A stretch of 64,000 nt of DNA from UBA8337 sp937907245. Its GTDB lineage: Bacteria; Pseudomonadota; Alphaproteobacteria; RS24. The DNA lies in assembly GCA_965219485.1 (NCBI GenBank), contig OZ244774.1, positions 124,001 through 188,000 of the forward strand, given 5' to 3'. The position numbers and the translations under genes are program-made. Positions 25,317 through 35,075 of the stretch are shown piece after piece; position 1 is the first letter of the stretch, and each line of letters begins with the position of its first letter. The notes below the pieces were generated by a model. It was not told the origin of the DNA and did not search any database. It saw nothing but the letters and a program-made list of their open reading frames with translations.

Positions 25317-27047
25317 ATGCGCTTTTTGCCCTCTTTTTTAATTTCGGTCCCGCGCACGCTTTTGGCGCGGCTGATATTGCTCAATATGGTTGGGCTTTTG
25401 GTGCTGGTTGGCGGCATATTGGTGCTCAATGAAACGCGCCAAGGGCTGACCAATGCCTACCGCCAAAACTTGGAAGCCCAAGCTCGCCTTATCGCAGGCG
25501 CCTTAAGCCAAACCGCACAACCGGATACGACATTTCAGTTTTTCGAACCGTCCCTGCTCAACCGATTGCTGCGCGATGGCCGTCAACCGCGTTGGGACTT
25601 GCGCGATGCGGAGCGGGCCATGAGCCAAGCCCGCCAAGTCTCGACAGCGCGTTTACGGCTCTATGCGGGCAATGGCAATTTGGTTCTGGACAGCGCCCAT
25701 ATGGATCGCTCGGCGCGCGTTATTGCTAAATCTTTGCCGCCGATGGATAAGGACGACATGATGCCAGGTTTTTTAACCTCCATATGGCAATCTGTGCAGC
25801 GGTTCTTCCGCCCCTCGGCCCCCTTGTTGAGCGAAATAAATGCGGCCGACGGCTCGGGCCTGGAAGAAGTGGTTGCGGCTTTGCGGGGGCGCACCGCCAG
25901 TTTGCAACGCCAATCTGAAGAAGGCGGCGATATTCTAACCGTCGCCGTTCCCGTGCAAGGCTATCGCGCCATCATTGGCGCCTTGATGGTGTCTACCCAG
26001 CCGGGCGAAATTGACGCTATTCTGGCGCAAGAAAGACAAGCCGTTTTGCAGCTCTCTGGCGTCGCCTTGGTGGTCAATGTGATGACCTCGCTTATTTTGG
26101 CGGCGACGTTGATTTTACCCGTGCGCCGTTTGGCAGCGGCCATGCGTGGCTTTGGCGCCAATTCCCCCACCTTGCCCGGACTTGAGACCATTCCCGATTA
26201 CACCCCGCGCGGCGATGAGATTGCTGAGCTCTCCTCTTCTTTGCGAGACATGACGGGACGACTGCTAGACCGTATTAACACCATCGACCGTTTTGCGGCG
26301 GATGTGGCGCATGAGCTAAAAAATCCGCTGACCTCTTTACATAGCGCGGTGCAAAGCATCGAGCATACTGACCGCAACCAAACGCCGGAAGCGCATGAGC
26401 AACTGATGGGCATTATTCATAATGATGTGCAGCGCCTCAACCGATTGATATCGGATATTGCCAATGCCACACGTTTGGATGCCGAGTTAAACCGAGGGGC
26501 CAGTGAGGCTTTTGATTTAACCAAATTGACGCAAGAGGTAGCTGGCGCGATTGGCGAGGGCATGGCGGAGGCCAACCACGGGGTAGAGCTGGTGGTGCGG
26601 GCTGAGGTGGCGTGTCCTGTCATGGCTCAAAAGTCGCCCATTGCGCAAATTCTCGATAATCTGGTGAGCAATGCGCTCTCGTTCAGCCCGGATGGCGGGC
26701 GGGTGTTTGTGACCACTCAATCTCACCCCAGCCATGTTGCGTTAATCGTCGCGGATGAAGGGCCAGGTTTGGCGCCCGACACGCAGGAAAAGATTTTCGA
26801 GCGCTTTTATACCGACCGTAGCCATCAGCCATCCACGCCGTCGAACTCTAAGTCGGCCAAGAAACACGCGCATCCGGCAGGCCATTCGGGCTTGGGGCTC
26901 TCTATCTCTCGCCAGATTGCCCGCGCTCATGGCGGCGACCTTCTGGCCGACAATCGTCCCGACGGCATGGGAACTTATTTTACTCTCACCCTTCCAAAAG
27001 CCGTGCCGGACGCCAAGACAGCCAGCTCATCGCGAGGCAAAGCCTAA
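25317..27047 (+). CDS. chvG: Sensor histidine kinase ChvG
   Basis: 576 residues. Membrane helices at about 16-37 and 244-267 flank a periplasmic sensor domain of about 205 residues. HAMP linker, then HisKA with His332 in FAADVAHELKNPLTSL, and HATPase boxes NLVSNALSFSP, VADEGPGLAP and GHSGLGLSISRQI. In rhizobia the periplasmic repressor ExoR controls it; no exoR is seen here. A Pro/Ser/Lys-rich insert (about 497-520) separates the G1 and G2 boxes. The hprK ATG follows two bases after its stop. Confidence 0.93.
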   Translation: MRFLPSFLISVPRTLLARLILLNMVGLLVLVGGILVLNETRQGLTNAYRQNLEAQARLIAGALSQTAQPDTTFQFFEPSLLNRLLRDGRQPRWDLRDAERAMSQARQVSTARLRLYAGNGNLVLDSAHMDRSARVIAKSLPPMDKDDMMPGFLTSIWQSVQRFFRPSAPLLSEINAADGSGLEEVVAALRGRTASLQRQSEEGGDILTVAVPVQGYRAIIGALMVSTQPGEIDAILAQERQAVLQLSGVALVVNVMTSLILAATLILPVRRLAAAMRGFGANSPTLPGLETIPDYTPRGDEIAELSSSLRDMTGRLLDRINTIDRFAADVAHELKNPLTSLHSAVQSIEHTDRNQTPEAHEQLMGIIHNDVQRLNRLISDIANATRLDAELNRGASEAFDLTKLTQEVAGAIGEGMAEANHGVELVVRAEVACPVMAQKSPIAQILDNLVSNALSFSPDGGRVFVTTQSHPSHVALIVADEGPGLAPDTQEKIFERFYTDRSHQPSTPSNSKSAKKHAHPAGHSGLGLSISRQIARAHGGDLLADNRPDGMGTYFTLTLPKAVPDAKTASSSRGKA

Positions 27048-27049
27048 CC

Positions 27050-27532
27050 ATGGTGTCCCCTGATAGCGAAACAAGGCACGCCAGTGCGGTGCAAATAAAT
27101 GGGCGCGGCGTCCTTTTATTTGGCCCTTCGGGTAGCGGTAAATCGAGTTTGGCCGCGCGGCTGATAGAGCATTGCGGCGCTGTTTTGATTGGCGATGACC
27201 GCCTTACCCTGCAAGTGCGAGACCAGAAAATGATTGCGAGCCCGCATGAAAGCCTCCTCGGGCTCCTGGAATTGCGTGGATTTGGATTGGTGCGACGTCC
27301 CTATATAGAGGCGGGCACCATCCATTTAGCTATCGATTTAGTGGCGCGTGCCGATGTGCCGCGCATGGCTGCGCCCGACACGTTCGAATATGGCGAGGCT
27401 AGCGTTGCGCGTTTGGCTTTGCATGCCCATGATAGCACCACGCCAATCATCATCCAGACCGCGCTGAAAACACTGAACGCGGCGGCGGCTGAAAATAATG
27501 GCTTTTCAGATGATGGAATTTATGAAATCTGA
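27050..27532 (+). CDS. hprK: HPr kinase/phosphorylase, short alphaproteobacterial form
   Basis: 160 residues, about half the Gram-positive enzyme: the N-terminal domain is absent and only the catalytic domain remains. Walker A GPSGSGKSSLAARL (25-38), then VLIGDDRLTL, and the HprK-type loop LLELRGFGLVRRPY. It phosphorylates HPr on the regulatory serine in response to metabolite state. It follows chvG with a two-base gap, and the EIIA and HPr genes follow. Confidence 0.92.
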   Translation: MVSPDSETRHASAVQINGRGVLLFGPSGSGKSSLAARLIEHCGAVLIGDDRLTLQVRDQKMIASPHESLLGLLELRGFGLVRRPYIEAGTIHLAIDLVARADVPRMAAPDTFEYGEASVARLALHAHDSTTPIIIQTALKTLNAAAAENNGFSDDGIYEI

Positions 27533-27601
27533 GGTATCTTGAAACCTTAACAAATCACGCCCATGCTAGAGCCTGAAACTTGGCGGGCGAAGGAGATGCA
27601 G

Positions 27602-28003
27602 ATGATTGGTTTAGTATTGGTAACCCATGGGGCTTTGGCGCAAGAATTTCAGGCGGCTGTGGAACATGTGGTGGGTCCGCAGACCCAGCTCGAGACAATT
27701 TCCATCGGCCCCGATGATAATATGGAAAAGCGGCGCCAAGATATTGTCGACGCTATTTCCAAAGTGGATAGCGGCAAGGGCGTCGTGCTTTTGACGGATA
27801 TGTTTGGCGGCACGCCCTCCAATTTGGCGATCTCGCTACTAGAGAAAGATCGGGTAGAAGTAATTGCCGGCATTAATTTGCCGATGCTGATTAAATTTGC
27901 CTCCATTCGCGAAACGACAGCCTTGCCAGAGGCCGTTTTGGAAGCCAAGGAAGCGGCGCGTAAATACATATCTGTCGCCAGTGAGGTCTTGGCCAATGCT
28001 TAA
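27602..28003 (+). CDS. PTS EIIA component, mannose type
   Basis: The start taken is ATG 27602 (133 residues), six bases after an AAGGAG; a longer frame adds 13 non-conserved residues. His9 in LVLVTHGALAQEF is the phosphorylation site, and LLTDMFGGTPSNLAI is the family signature. No EIIB, EIIC or EIID is nearby, so this is a regulatory phosphotransfer protein rather than a sugar transporter part. Confidence 0.92.
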   Translation: MIGLVLVTHGALAQEFQAAVEHVVGPQTQLETISIGPDDNMEKRRQDIVDAISKVDSGKGVVLLTDMFGGTPSNLAISLLEKDRVEVIAGINLPMLIKFASIRETTALPEAVLEAKEAARKYISVASEVLANA

Positions 28004-28031
28004 ACTTTTTAAGCTGTAAGGGCCGACCATC

Positions 28032-28310
28032 GTGAGTGCCAATACGGCTCAAGTAAGTCTACAAATCGCTAATTTGCGAGGGCTCCACGCGCGCGCGTCA
28101 GCCAAGTTTGTTAGATTGGCCGAACAATTCAACGCCCAAGTTACCGTTAGCAAAGACGGGGAGAGCGTTCGAGCCACTTCGATTATGGGGCTGATGATGC
28201 TTGGCGCCAGCCTTGGGAGTACCATCGAGCTGACCGCCAAAGGGGCTCAAGCCCAAGATGCCCTCGATGCCCTCGCGCAATTGGTCAACGATAAGTTTGG
28301 CGAAGAGTAA
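28032..28310 (+). CDS. ptsH: Phosphocarrier protein HPr
   Basis: 92 residues from a GTG start at 28032 with AAGGG upstream. His19 in GLHARASAKF is the EI-dependent site, and Ser50 in TSIMGLMML corresponds to the HPr-kinase site Ser46 of Bacillus HPr. Both sites being intact fits the adjacent hprK. Enzyme I is not in the window. Confidence 0.94.
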   Translation: MSANTAQVSLQIANLRGLHARASAKFVRLAEQFNAQVTVSKDGESVRATSIMGLMMLGASLGSTIELTAKGAQAQDALDALAQLVNDKFGEE

Positions 28311-28444
28311 GTCATTTGCTCGAAGCTGAGGGCTGGATATAAACACATAAAGAAAACTTTATATGACTATTGCCAAGCTTAGGCTTGCCTGCTAAAACTC
28401 GCGAAATTCATCATCTACTGAAGACACATTCAAAGGGGTCTCTC

Positions 28445-29734
28445 ATGACACAAGATTATAAAGTAGCCGATATTTCGCTGGCCGATTGGGGCCGCAAAGA
28501 GATTGCGATTGCGGAAACCGAAATGCCGGGTCTGATGGCCCTGCGCGAAGAGTTTGGTGCCGATAAACCACTTAAAGGCGCGCGCGTTACGGGGTGTCTG
28601 CATATGACCATTCAGACGGCTGTCTTGATTGAAACTCTGACGGCTTTGGGCGCCGAAGTGCGCTGGTCCTCTTGCAATATTTTCTCGACCCAAGACCATG
28701 CCGCCGCCGCGATTGCGGCAACGGGCGTGCCTGTGTTTGCTTGGAAAGAAGAAAGCGAAGAAGAATATTGGTGGTGTGTAGAGCAGACCATCAAAGGCCC
28801 GGATGGCTGGACCCCAAATATACTGTTGGATGACGGTGGCGATTTGACCACTTTGTGCCACGAGAAATATCCTGAAATCCTCGACGATTGCGTCGGGGTT
28901 TCCGAAGAAACCACAACCGGTGTTTTGCGCCTCTATGATATGGCCAAAGATGGCACGCTCAAAATTCCAGCGATTAATGTCAACGACAGTGTGACCAAGT
29001 CGAAATTCGACAATCTATATGGTTGCCGCGAAAGCCTCGTGGATGGCGTGAAGCGTGCCACGGATGTGATGATGGCGGGCAAGATTGCTGTTGTTTGTGG
29101 CTATGGCGATGTTGGTAAAGGCTCGGCCGAGAGCCTACGTTCGCAAGGCGCGCGGGTGATGGTAACCGAAGTGGATCCCATTTGTGCGCTGCAAGCGGCG
29201 ATGGAAGGTTATGAAGTCACGACGATGGAAGACGCAGCCCCTGTGGCCGACATCTTTATCACCGCGACCGGCAATAAAGACATCATCACGCTCGAGCATA
29301 TGCGCGAGATGAAAGACCGTGCGATTGTTGGCAACATCGGCCATTTCGATAGCGAAATCCAGGTTGCGGCTTTGAAAAATCACCCATGGCACAATGTGAA
29401 ACCTCAGGTCGATGAAATTGAGTTTCCCGATGGCAAACGAATTATCTTGCTGGCCGAAGGTCGCTTGCTGAACTTGGGTTGTGCCACGGGCCACCCAAGC
29501 TTTGTGATGAGCGCCTCGTTCACCAATCAGGTATTGGCACAAATTGAGCTTTGGCAAAATGGTTCGTCTTATGAAAAGCAAGTCTATGTCTTGCCGAAAC
29601 ATTTGGACGAAAAAGTAGCGCATTTGCACTTGGCCAAATTGGGCGTGAAGTTGACCGAATTGTCGACCGACCAAGCCGATTATCTCGGCATCCAACAAGC
29701 CGGTCCGTTCAAGCCAGAACATTACCGTTACTAG
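28445..29734 (+). CDS. ahcY: S-adenosylhomocysteinase
   Basis: The start taken is ATG 28445 (429 residues) with AAAGGGG upstream. NAD-binding GYGDVGKGSAESL, substrate motifs GCLHMTIQTAVL, DDGGDLT and NDSVTKSKFDN, and the C-terminal KPEHYRY are present. It splits SAH into homocysteine and adenosine, regenerating the methyl cycle. The protein lacks the roughly 40-residue insert seen in many proteobacterial enzymes. The 134-bp leader has a small ATAAAG/CTTTAT hairpin (28347-28362) but no SAH riboswitch I can recognise. Confidence 0.96.
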   Translation: MTQDYKVADISLADWGRKEIAIAETEMPGLMALREEFGADKPLKGARVTGCLHMTIQTAVLIETLTALGAEVRWSSCNIFSTQDHAAAAIAATGVPVFAWKEESEEEYWWCVEQTIKGPDGWTPNILLDDGGDLTTLCHEKYPEILDDCVGVSEETTTGVLRLYDMAKDGTLKIPAINVNDSVTKSKFDNLYGCRESLVDGVKRATDVMMAGKIAVVCGYGDVGKGSAESLRSQGARVMVTEVDPICALQAAMEGYEVTTMEDAAPVADIFITATGNKDIITLEHMREMKDRAIVGNIGHFDSEIQVAALKNHPWHNVKPQVDEIEFPDGKRIILLAEGRLLNLGCATGHPSFVMSASFTNQVLAQIELWQNGSSYEKQVYVLPKHLDEKVAHLHLAKLGVKLTELSTDQADYLGIQQAGPFKPEHYRY

Positions 29735-29773
29735 GCAGCTTGCCGAATGCCAGCCATAGGCTTAAAAGCGAGT

Positions 29774-31282
29774 ATGGCTGGCACGCAAACCCACTTTGAA
29801 TTTTACGCTGCGCAAGAAGCAGACACCGCGCGGCTGGCGGCTTGGCTGGCGGCGCAGGCGCAGGCCGGTTGGTTGGTTTTTCTGAACGGAGATTTGGGAG
29901 CGGGTAAAACCGCTTTCGCGCGCGGGCTGGTTAAAGCCAAATGCGGCCCACATACGCGTGTGCCAAGCCCAAGTTTTACCTTGGCGCAACCCTATGAAAC
30001 GTGCACGCCGCCCTTATTACACAGTGATTTATATCGCCTAGCAGAGCCTTCGGAAGTTGAGGAGCTTGGCCTTTTGGACGCGCTGGATAGCCATATTTGT
30101 CTGGTTGAATGGGCCAGTCGGGCCGGCGATATTTTGCCCTCACCCACGGTGACGGTAACGCTGTCTTTGCTCGAGGTGGCACCCGAAGCGCGCCAGATTA
30201 CCATCGAAGCCGCACCAGAAATTATTGCGGGCCTGACGGCGGCACAAGCCCGAGAGGAAGCGCTGCAAAGTTTCCTCGCCAAAGCCGGTTGGGGCGAGGC
30301 AGCACGCACCCCCCTTGCGGGCGATGCTTCGACGCGACGCTATGAGCGGCTCATATTTTCCGATGGGCGCCAAAGTGTGCTGATGGATTGGGCCAAAGGC
30401 CCGGATGGCCCAGCCATTTATGACGGCAAACCCTATAGCCAAGTGGCGCATTTAGCCGAGGCCATGCCTGCCTATTGCGCCATGGTTGATTGGCTGGGCG
30501 CGCATGGGCTCGCCTCGCCAGATATTCTAGCGCGCGACGAAGCGCAAGGGTTTGCGTTGATGGAAGATTTTGGCGACCGCCACATTGCCAATGATGAAAC
30601 CCTAGACCGCGCGGTTTTTTATCGCGAGGCCGTGTCTAACTTAACGCATTTGCACCAAAGCCCAGCGGCTGATTTTTTGGCGCCCTATGACGGCAAAGTG
30701 CAGGCAGTGGAAGCGGATCTTTTTACCCAATGGTATTTGCCTTATTGCGGCATAGAGATATCTGAAACGGCGGCACAAAGCTGGCACGCGCTTTGGGTGC
30801 AGCTCGGCGATACCCTTTTGGTCGAGCCCAGCGTCAGCGTTATGCGCGATTACCATTCGGTGAATTTATTGTGGCGCGAGGGCGCGCAAGCTCGTTTTCG
30901 GGTTGGGCTCATCGACGTGCAAGACGCTTTGGCGGGGCATGCGGCTTATGATTTATCGTCGCTTTTATGCGATGCCCGCGTCGATGTAGACCCCGATTTA
31001 CAAGCACAAGCTTACGAGCATTATTGTGCCACACGGTTTGCAACAGATGCCGAAGCTCGCGCGGCCTTTCAAACGGCTTATGCAATTTGTGCGGTGCAGC
31101 GCAATTTGAAGATTGCTGGCATTTTTGTGCGTCTCTCCGAACGCGATCATAAGTCAGGATACTTAAAACATTTGCCGCGTGTCTTGGGCTATATCCAAAG
31201 CCACCTCGACCGCCCCGCCTTGGCCCCAGTGGCCCAATGGTTAGAAGCCCATGCGCCCGATTGGTTGGGGCAAGCCTCGTGA
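29774..31282 (+). CDS. TsaE-AmgK fusion: tRNA t6A ATPase plus cell-wall sugar kinase
   Basis: 502 residues from ATG 29774 (an ATG at 29747 is possible). The N-terminal TsaE domain covers about 1-145: P-loop GDLGAGKTAFARG (39-51), SPSFTLAQPY, LHSDLYRL and LVEWASR. It supports the TsaBD step of t6A tRNA modification. The C-terminal domain covers about 165-500 and is an aminoglycoside-phosphotransferase-fold kinase of AmgK type (GDASTRRYERL, FALMEDFGDRHI, RDYHSVNLLW, GLIDVQDALAGHAAYDL). AmgK phosphorylates MurNAc/GlcNAc at the anomeric position. The following murU starts inside its stop codon, supporting the sugar-recycling role. Confidence 0.9.
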   Translation: MAGTQTHFEFYAAQEADTARLAAWLAAQAQAGWLVFLNGDLGAGKTAFARGLVKAKCGPHTRVPSPSFTLAQPYETCTPPLLHSDLYRLAEPSEVEELGLLDALDSHICLVEWASRAGDILPSPTVTVTLSLLEVAPEARQITIEAAPEIIAGLTAAQAREEALQSFLAKAGWGEAARTPLAGDASTRRYERLIFSDGRQSVLMDWAKGPDGPAIYDGKPYSQVAHLAEAMPAYCAMVDWLGAHGLASPDILARDEAQGFALMEDFGDRHIANDETLDRAVFYREAVSNLTHLHQSPAADFLAPYDGKVQAVEADLFTQWYLPYCGIEISETAAQSWHALWVQLGDTLLVEPSVSVMRDYHSVNLLWREGAQARFRVGLIDVQDALAGHAAYDLSSLLCDARVDVDPDLQAQAYEHYCATRFATDAEARAAFQTAYAICAVQRNLKIAGIFVRLSERDHKSGYLKHLPRVLGYIQSHLDRPALAPVAQWLEAHAPDWLGQAS

Positions 31283-31986
31283 TTAAAACGGCGATGATAT
31301 TGGCTGCTGGCAAAGGCACGCGAATGCGCGCGAGCGCCGAAGATCCACCCAAACCCCTGACGCAGATTGGCAACCAGAGTTTGTTATTTCGCATGCTGGG
31401 GCGTTTAGAAGCTGCGGGTCTGGAAACCATTGTTGTGAATGTGCATCACAAAGCCCAAGCCATAGAGGCAGCCCTTGAGAGCTATTCTGGCCCCGCAAAT
31501 ATTACGATTTCAGATGAGCGCGATGCTTTGCTGGAAACCGGAGGGGGGGTTAAGCGCGCGCTTTCTTATTTGGCGCCAACCTCTGAGACCGCTGGCTTTT
31601 TAGTGGCCAATGGCGATGTGCTTTGGCGCGAAGAAACCGCCGTTTTGGATGGCTTTTTGGCGCGGTTCGACCCGCAAAAAATGGACGCGCTTTTGCTGCT
31701 CGCGCCGCGCAACCAAGCGACGGGCTATGATGGCACAGGCGATTATACGATGAGCGCGGATGGACAATTGCGCCGCAAAACCGAGCGCGAGGCAGACTAT
31801 ATTTTTGCCGGTGTTCAAATTCTCTCGCCTTCGCTTTTCGAGACCCTGCCAGAGGGCGCCTTCTCCTTGAACCAAGCCTATGATTTGGCACAAAACAATG
31901 GCCGACTTTATGGGTATGTTTTGAATGGCTTATGGATGCATGTCGGCACTCCGGAAGGACGTGCGGAAGCCGAAGCCGCGCTTTAA
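31279..31986 (+). CDS. murU: N-acetylmuramate alpha-1-phosphate uridylyltransferase MurU
   Basis: 235 residues from a GTG at 31279 that overlaps the upstream TGA (GTGA). The nucleotidyltransferase signature MILAAGKGTRMR lies at residues 6-17, preceding the catalytic Lys (PPKPLTQIG). NGDVLW supplies a metal-binding Asp, and LNGLWMHVGTPEGRAEAE closes the domain. With AmgK it makes UDP-MurNAc from salvaged MurNAc, bypassing de novo synthesis. The CDS ends 77 bp before addB. Confidence 0.88.
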   Translation: MIKTAMILAAGKGTRMRASAEDPPKPLTQIGNQSLLFRMLGRLEAAGLETIVVNVHHKAQAIEAALESYSGPANITISDERDALLETGGGVKRALSYLAPTSETAGFLVANGDVLWREETAVLDGFLARFDPQKMDALLLLAPRNQATGYDGTGDYTMSADGQLRRKTEREADYIFAGVQILSPSLFETLPEGAFSLNQAYDLAQNNGRLYGYVLNGLWMHVGTPEGRAEAEAAL

Positions 31987-32063
31987 ACGCGGTTCGAGAA
32001 AGTTTCCCTCAGTTTTCTTGTGACGCAAAGCCCCCGTCGCGCCCACTCGTGATATCATATCGC

Positions 32064-35000
32064 ATGATTGATTCACCGCGCCTTTTCTCGATAGCTTCTG
32101 GCCAACCTTTTTTGGATAATTTGGCGCGGACTTTGTTTGAGGATGACGAGCGAACGCGCCTTTATGGGGCTTGCGAATTATCGCAAGTGCAGGTGCTTTT
32201 GCCGACGCGTCGTGCGGCGCGGGAGCTGGCGAATTTATTTTTACAATTAGCCGATGAGCAAGGCACGGGCGCGCTTTTATTGCCGCGCATTGAGACCCTT
32301 GGCGATATGGATGAAGATGCCCCGCAAGTGGGTCGTGATCGGTTGGATTTAGCGCCAGCGATAGACCCCATGGCGCGGCATTTTTATTTGCTACCGCTCA
32401 TTCGGCGCTGGGTTGAGCTGGCCGGACAACCGCTCAATCCGGTTAAACTTTCGGGCTTGGCGTTTGACCTTGAAAGTTTTTTCGACCAAGCCCAAAACGA
32501 ACAAATTGATTTCAAAGAACTGCCCAATTTAGTGCCGGATGAATTGGCTGAAAACTGGCAACAGACACTAAGTTTTTTGACCATTATTACCGAGATTTGG
32601 ACGCGAGACGTGGCCAATATGGGCTGCCTTGACCCGACCGAGCGGCGCAATCAATTGCTCGCGCAACGCACACAAGACTGGAAACATAATCCCCCCCAAC
32701 ACCCAATTATTGCGGCGGGCTCGACGGGCTCTATTCGGGCGACGGCTGATTTGCTGAAAGTCATCTCGCGCTTGCCCAAGGGCAGTGTTGTGCTGCCTGG
32801 CCTAGATAGGCAGGCCGATAGCGAGCTTTGGGGCGCCATCCAAAATGATTTCGCGCATCCGCAATATGCAATGGCGCAATTGTTGAGCCATATTGACGTG
32901 CAACGCGAGGCGGTAAAGCCTTGGCCGGGCAGTGCGCCTGCCTCGGCGCGCGCGCAACGGCTTAATTTAGCTCTCGTGCCAGCCGCTCAAACCGCCAGTT
33001 GGGCCGCGCAAGTTTTACGACCAGAAAGCCAAGTCGAGCCCAATGACGCGAGGGCGCTAGCTGATTTACATTTGGTGGAAACCCCCGATGCGCGAGCCGA
33101 GGCGGGGGTTATTGCCTTATTGATGCGCGAGACCCTGACGCGCCAAGGCAAGACCGCGGCTCTGGTCACTCGCGACCGTAATTTGGCGCGCCGGGTGGCC
33201 AGCGAGCTGCGCCGTTGGGGCGTCGATATTGATGATAGTGCGGGCCAGCCTTTGTCGAATAGCCAACGCGGCAAATTCTTACGTTTGGTGCTGGCCTGTA
33301 TGGCCAATGATTTTGCGCCGGTAGATTTGCTAGCCATGCTGAAGCACCCGCTGGTTAATTTGGTTGGCGATCGCGCCAAGCATCGCGCGCTTACCCGAGG
33401 TCTCGAGCGCCACCTCCTTCGCGGCCCGCGGCCCCAAGGTGGATTAGAAGCGCTTGCGGGCGCCCTCAAAGAACACCCACGCCTCGATGAGGCGACACGA
33501 GCTAATTTGCAAGACTTCGTGGCTCGACTGAGCCAAGCCTATGCGCCCCTCCATGAAGTGCCGCAAGAAGCGCTAATGAGCGAGCATTTAGAAGGGCTCT
33601 TGGCTTGTGCTGAGGCGCTGCTGCACCCTACGGACAGCGAGGGCACAACGCTTTTTGTGGCCACGGAAGAAGGCAATACTCTGGCTGATTTAGTCGATAA
33701 ATTATATCAGCATGCTGAGGCGGCGGGCCCCATTACGCGCCAAGATTGGCCGTCGATTTTAGATATGTGGATGATGCGTCAAACGCTGCGGCGGCAAATG
33801 CCAACCCATGCGCGCCTGTTTATCTGGGGCCCCTTAGAGGCGCGGCTGATGCAAGCGGATGTGATGATTTTGGGCGGGCTGAACGAAACGAGCTGGCCCC
33901 CGTTGCCAGAAACGGGGCCTTGGCTATCGCGCCCCATGCGCACAGCTTTAGGCATGAGCCAGCCCGAGCGCCAAATCGGTTTGGCGGCGCATGACTTTGT
34001 GCAAGGCGCGGCCGCGCCGACGACTTACCTTACGCGGTCAGAAAAAATGGATGGCGCGCCCAGCGTAGCGGCGCGGTGGCTGCGTCGGCTGGAAACCTTA
34101 TCGGGCAAATTGCCCCGCGATGAGCAATATCGATTGCTCGATTGGTGGGCGAAATTCGACACCGCAGAGCAGGTGCAAAGCGCGCAAAGCCCAGCCCCAC
34201 GTCCGCCCGTGGAAGCCCGCCCCAAGCAGCTTTCGGTAACCCAAATTGAGACTTTGCTGCATAATCCGTATGAGATTTATGCCAAGAAAATATTGAATTT
34301 GCGTGAGTGGGAAGCCGTGGATGCGCCCGCTTCCGCCTCTCATCGAGGCACTTGGCTGCACGGGCTGATGGAAGATTTAATCCGTACGGATGGCCATAAA
34401 GCCGATGATGTTGCGGGCGCTTTATTGGCGTTGGCCGAGACGGCCCAAACCTCGCGCGCCGGCGGTTCTGCCGTCCTGCAGCATTGGCAAGCCCGCCTTG
34501 TGGCGCTGTCTGAATGGGTGGCGCGCTATGAGGGGGAGCGACAAAGCGAGGTAGAGCAAAGCTACCCTGAGGTGCAAGGCGAGATGTCGTTAGATATTGG
34601 CGGCACTTCTTTTGGCGTTACCGCCAAAGCCGACCGCATTGATAAAAGACACGATGGTCGCTTTGATATTATTGATTACAAAACGGGCGAGCCGCCCGCC
34701 AAATCTAGCGTAGAAAAGCATCTGTCGCCGCAATTGACTTTAGAGGCGGCAATTTTAGAGGCCGGTGGTTTTCGGGCTTCGAGTGGGGTTTTGCGCGGGC
34801 TTACCCATGAGATGCGTTATTTGCATCTAACTGGGCGCGAGCCAGCAGGGGAGGTAAAGAAAATTGAGAATTCCCCGCAATTGGTCGATGGCGTGCGGGC
34901 TACGGTAGAGAAACTGATTGCCGGATATCAAAAACCAGAGCAGCCTTACGCGGTGCATATCCGCCCTCGAAAAACCAATTTTGGCGGAGCCTATGACCAT

Positions 35001-35075
35001 TTGGCCCGCCGCAAAGAATGGCAAGCCGACGCCGATATAGACGCAGACCCATCGGCCGATGGAGGCGACGCATGA
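32064..35075 (+). CDS. addB: Double-strand break repair protein AddB
   Basis: 1003 residues from ATG 32064 (MIDSPRLFSIASG). A longer frame opens inside murU and is not plausible. It is the alphaproteobacterial AddB type: an inactivated helicase-like body (LLPTRRAARELANLFL, ALVTRDRNLARRVASELRRW) and a C-terminal RecB-type nuclease with IIDYKTGEPP (about 870-880) and YDHLARRKEW at the end. It is the partner of AddA in end resection to single-stranded DNA for RecA. Its TGA overlaps the addA ATG (ATGA). Confidence 0.93.
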   Translation: MIDSPRLFSIASGQPFLDNLARTLFEDDERTRLYGACELSQVQVLLPTRRAARELANLFLQLADEQGTGALLLPRIETLGDMDEDAPQVGRDRLDLAPAIDPMARHFYLLPLIRRWVELAGQPLNPVKLSGLAFDLESFFDQAQNEQIDFKELPNLVPDELAENWQQTLSFLTIITEIWTRDVANMGCLDPTERRNQLLAQRTQDWKHNPPQHPIIAAGSTGSIRATADLLKVISRLPKGSVVLPGLDRQADSELWGAIQNDFAHPQYAMAQLLSHIDVQREAVKPWPGSAPASARAQRLNLALVPAAQTASWAAQVLRPESQVEPNDARALADLHLVETPDARAEAGVIALLMRETLTRQGKTAALVTRDRNLARRVASELRRWGVDIDDSAGQPLSNSQRGKFLRLVLACMANDFAPVDLLAMLKHPLVNLVGDRAKHRALTRGLERHLLRGPRPQGGLEALAGALKEHPRLDEATRANLQDFVARLSQAYAPLHEVPQEALMSEHLEGLLACAEALLHPTDSEGTTLFVATEEGNTLADLVDKLYQHAEAAGPITRQDWPSILDMWMMRQTLRRQMPTHARLFIWGPLEARLMQADVMILGGLNETSWPPLPETGPWLSRPMRTALGMSQPERQIGLAAHDFVQGAAAPTTYLTRSEKMDGAPSVAARWLRRLETLSGKLPRDEQYRLLDWWAKFDTAEQVQSAQSPAPRPPVEARPKQLSVTQIETLLHNPYEIYAKKILNLREWEAVDAPASASHRGTWLHGLMEDLIRTDGHKADDVAGALLALAETAQTSRAGGSAVLQHWQARLVALSEWVARYEGERQSEVEQSYPEVQGEMSLDIGGTSFGVTAKADRIDKRHDGRFDIIDYKTGEPPAKSSVEKHLSPQLTLEAAILEAGGFRASSGVLRGLTHEMRYLHLTGREPAGEVKKIENSPQLVDGVRATVEKLIAGYQKPEQPYAVHIRPRKTNFGGAYDHLARRKEWQADADIDADPSADGGDA

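Noticed and set aside
28311..28444. SAM or SAH riboswitch upstream of ahcY
   Set aside because: Only small hairpins (ATAAAG/CTTTAT and CAAGC/GCTTG) are visible, and none of the conserved cores of known SAM or SAH riboswitches is present.
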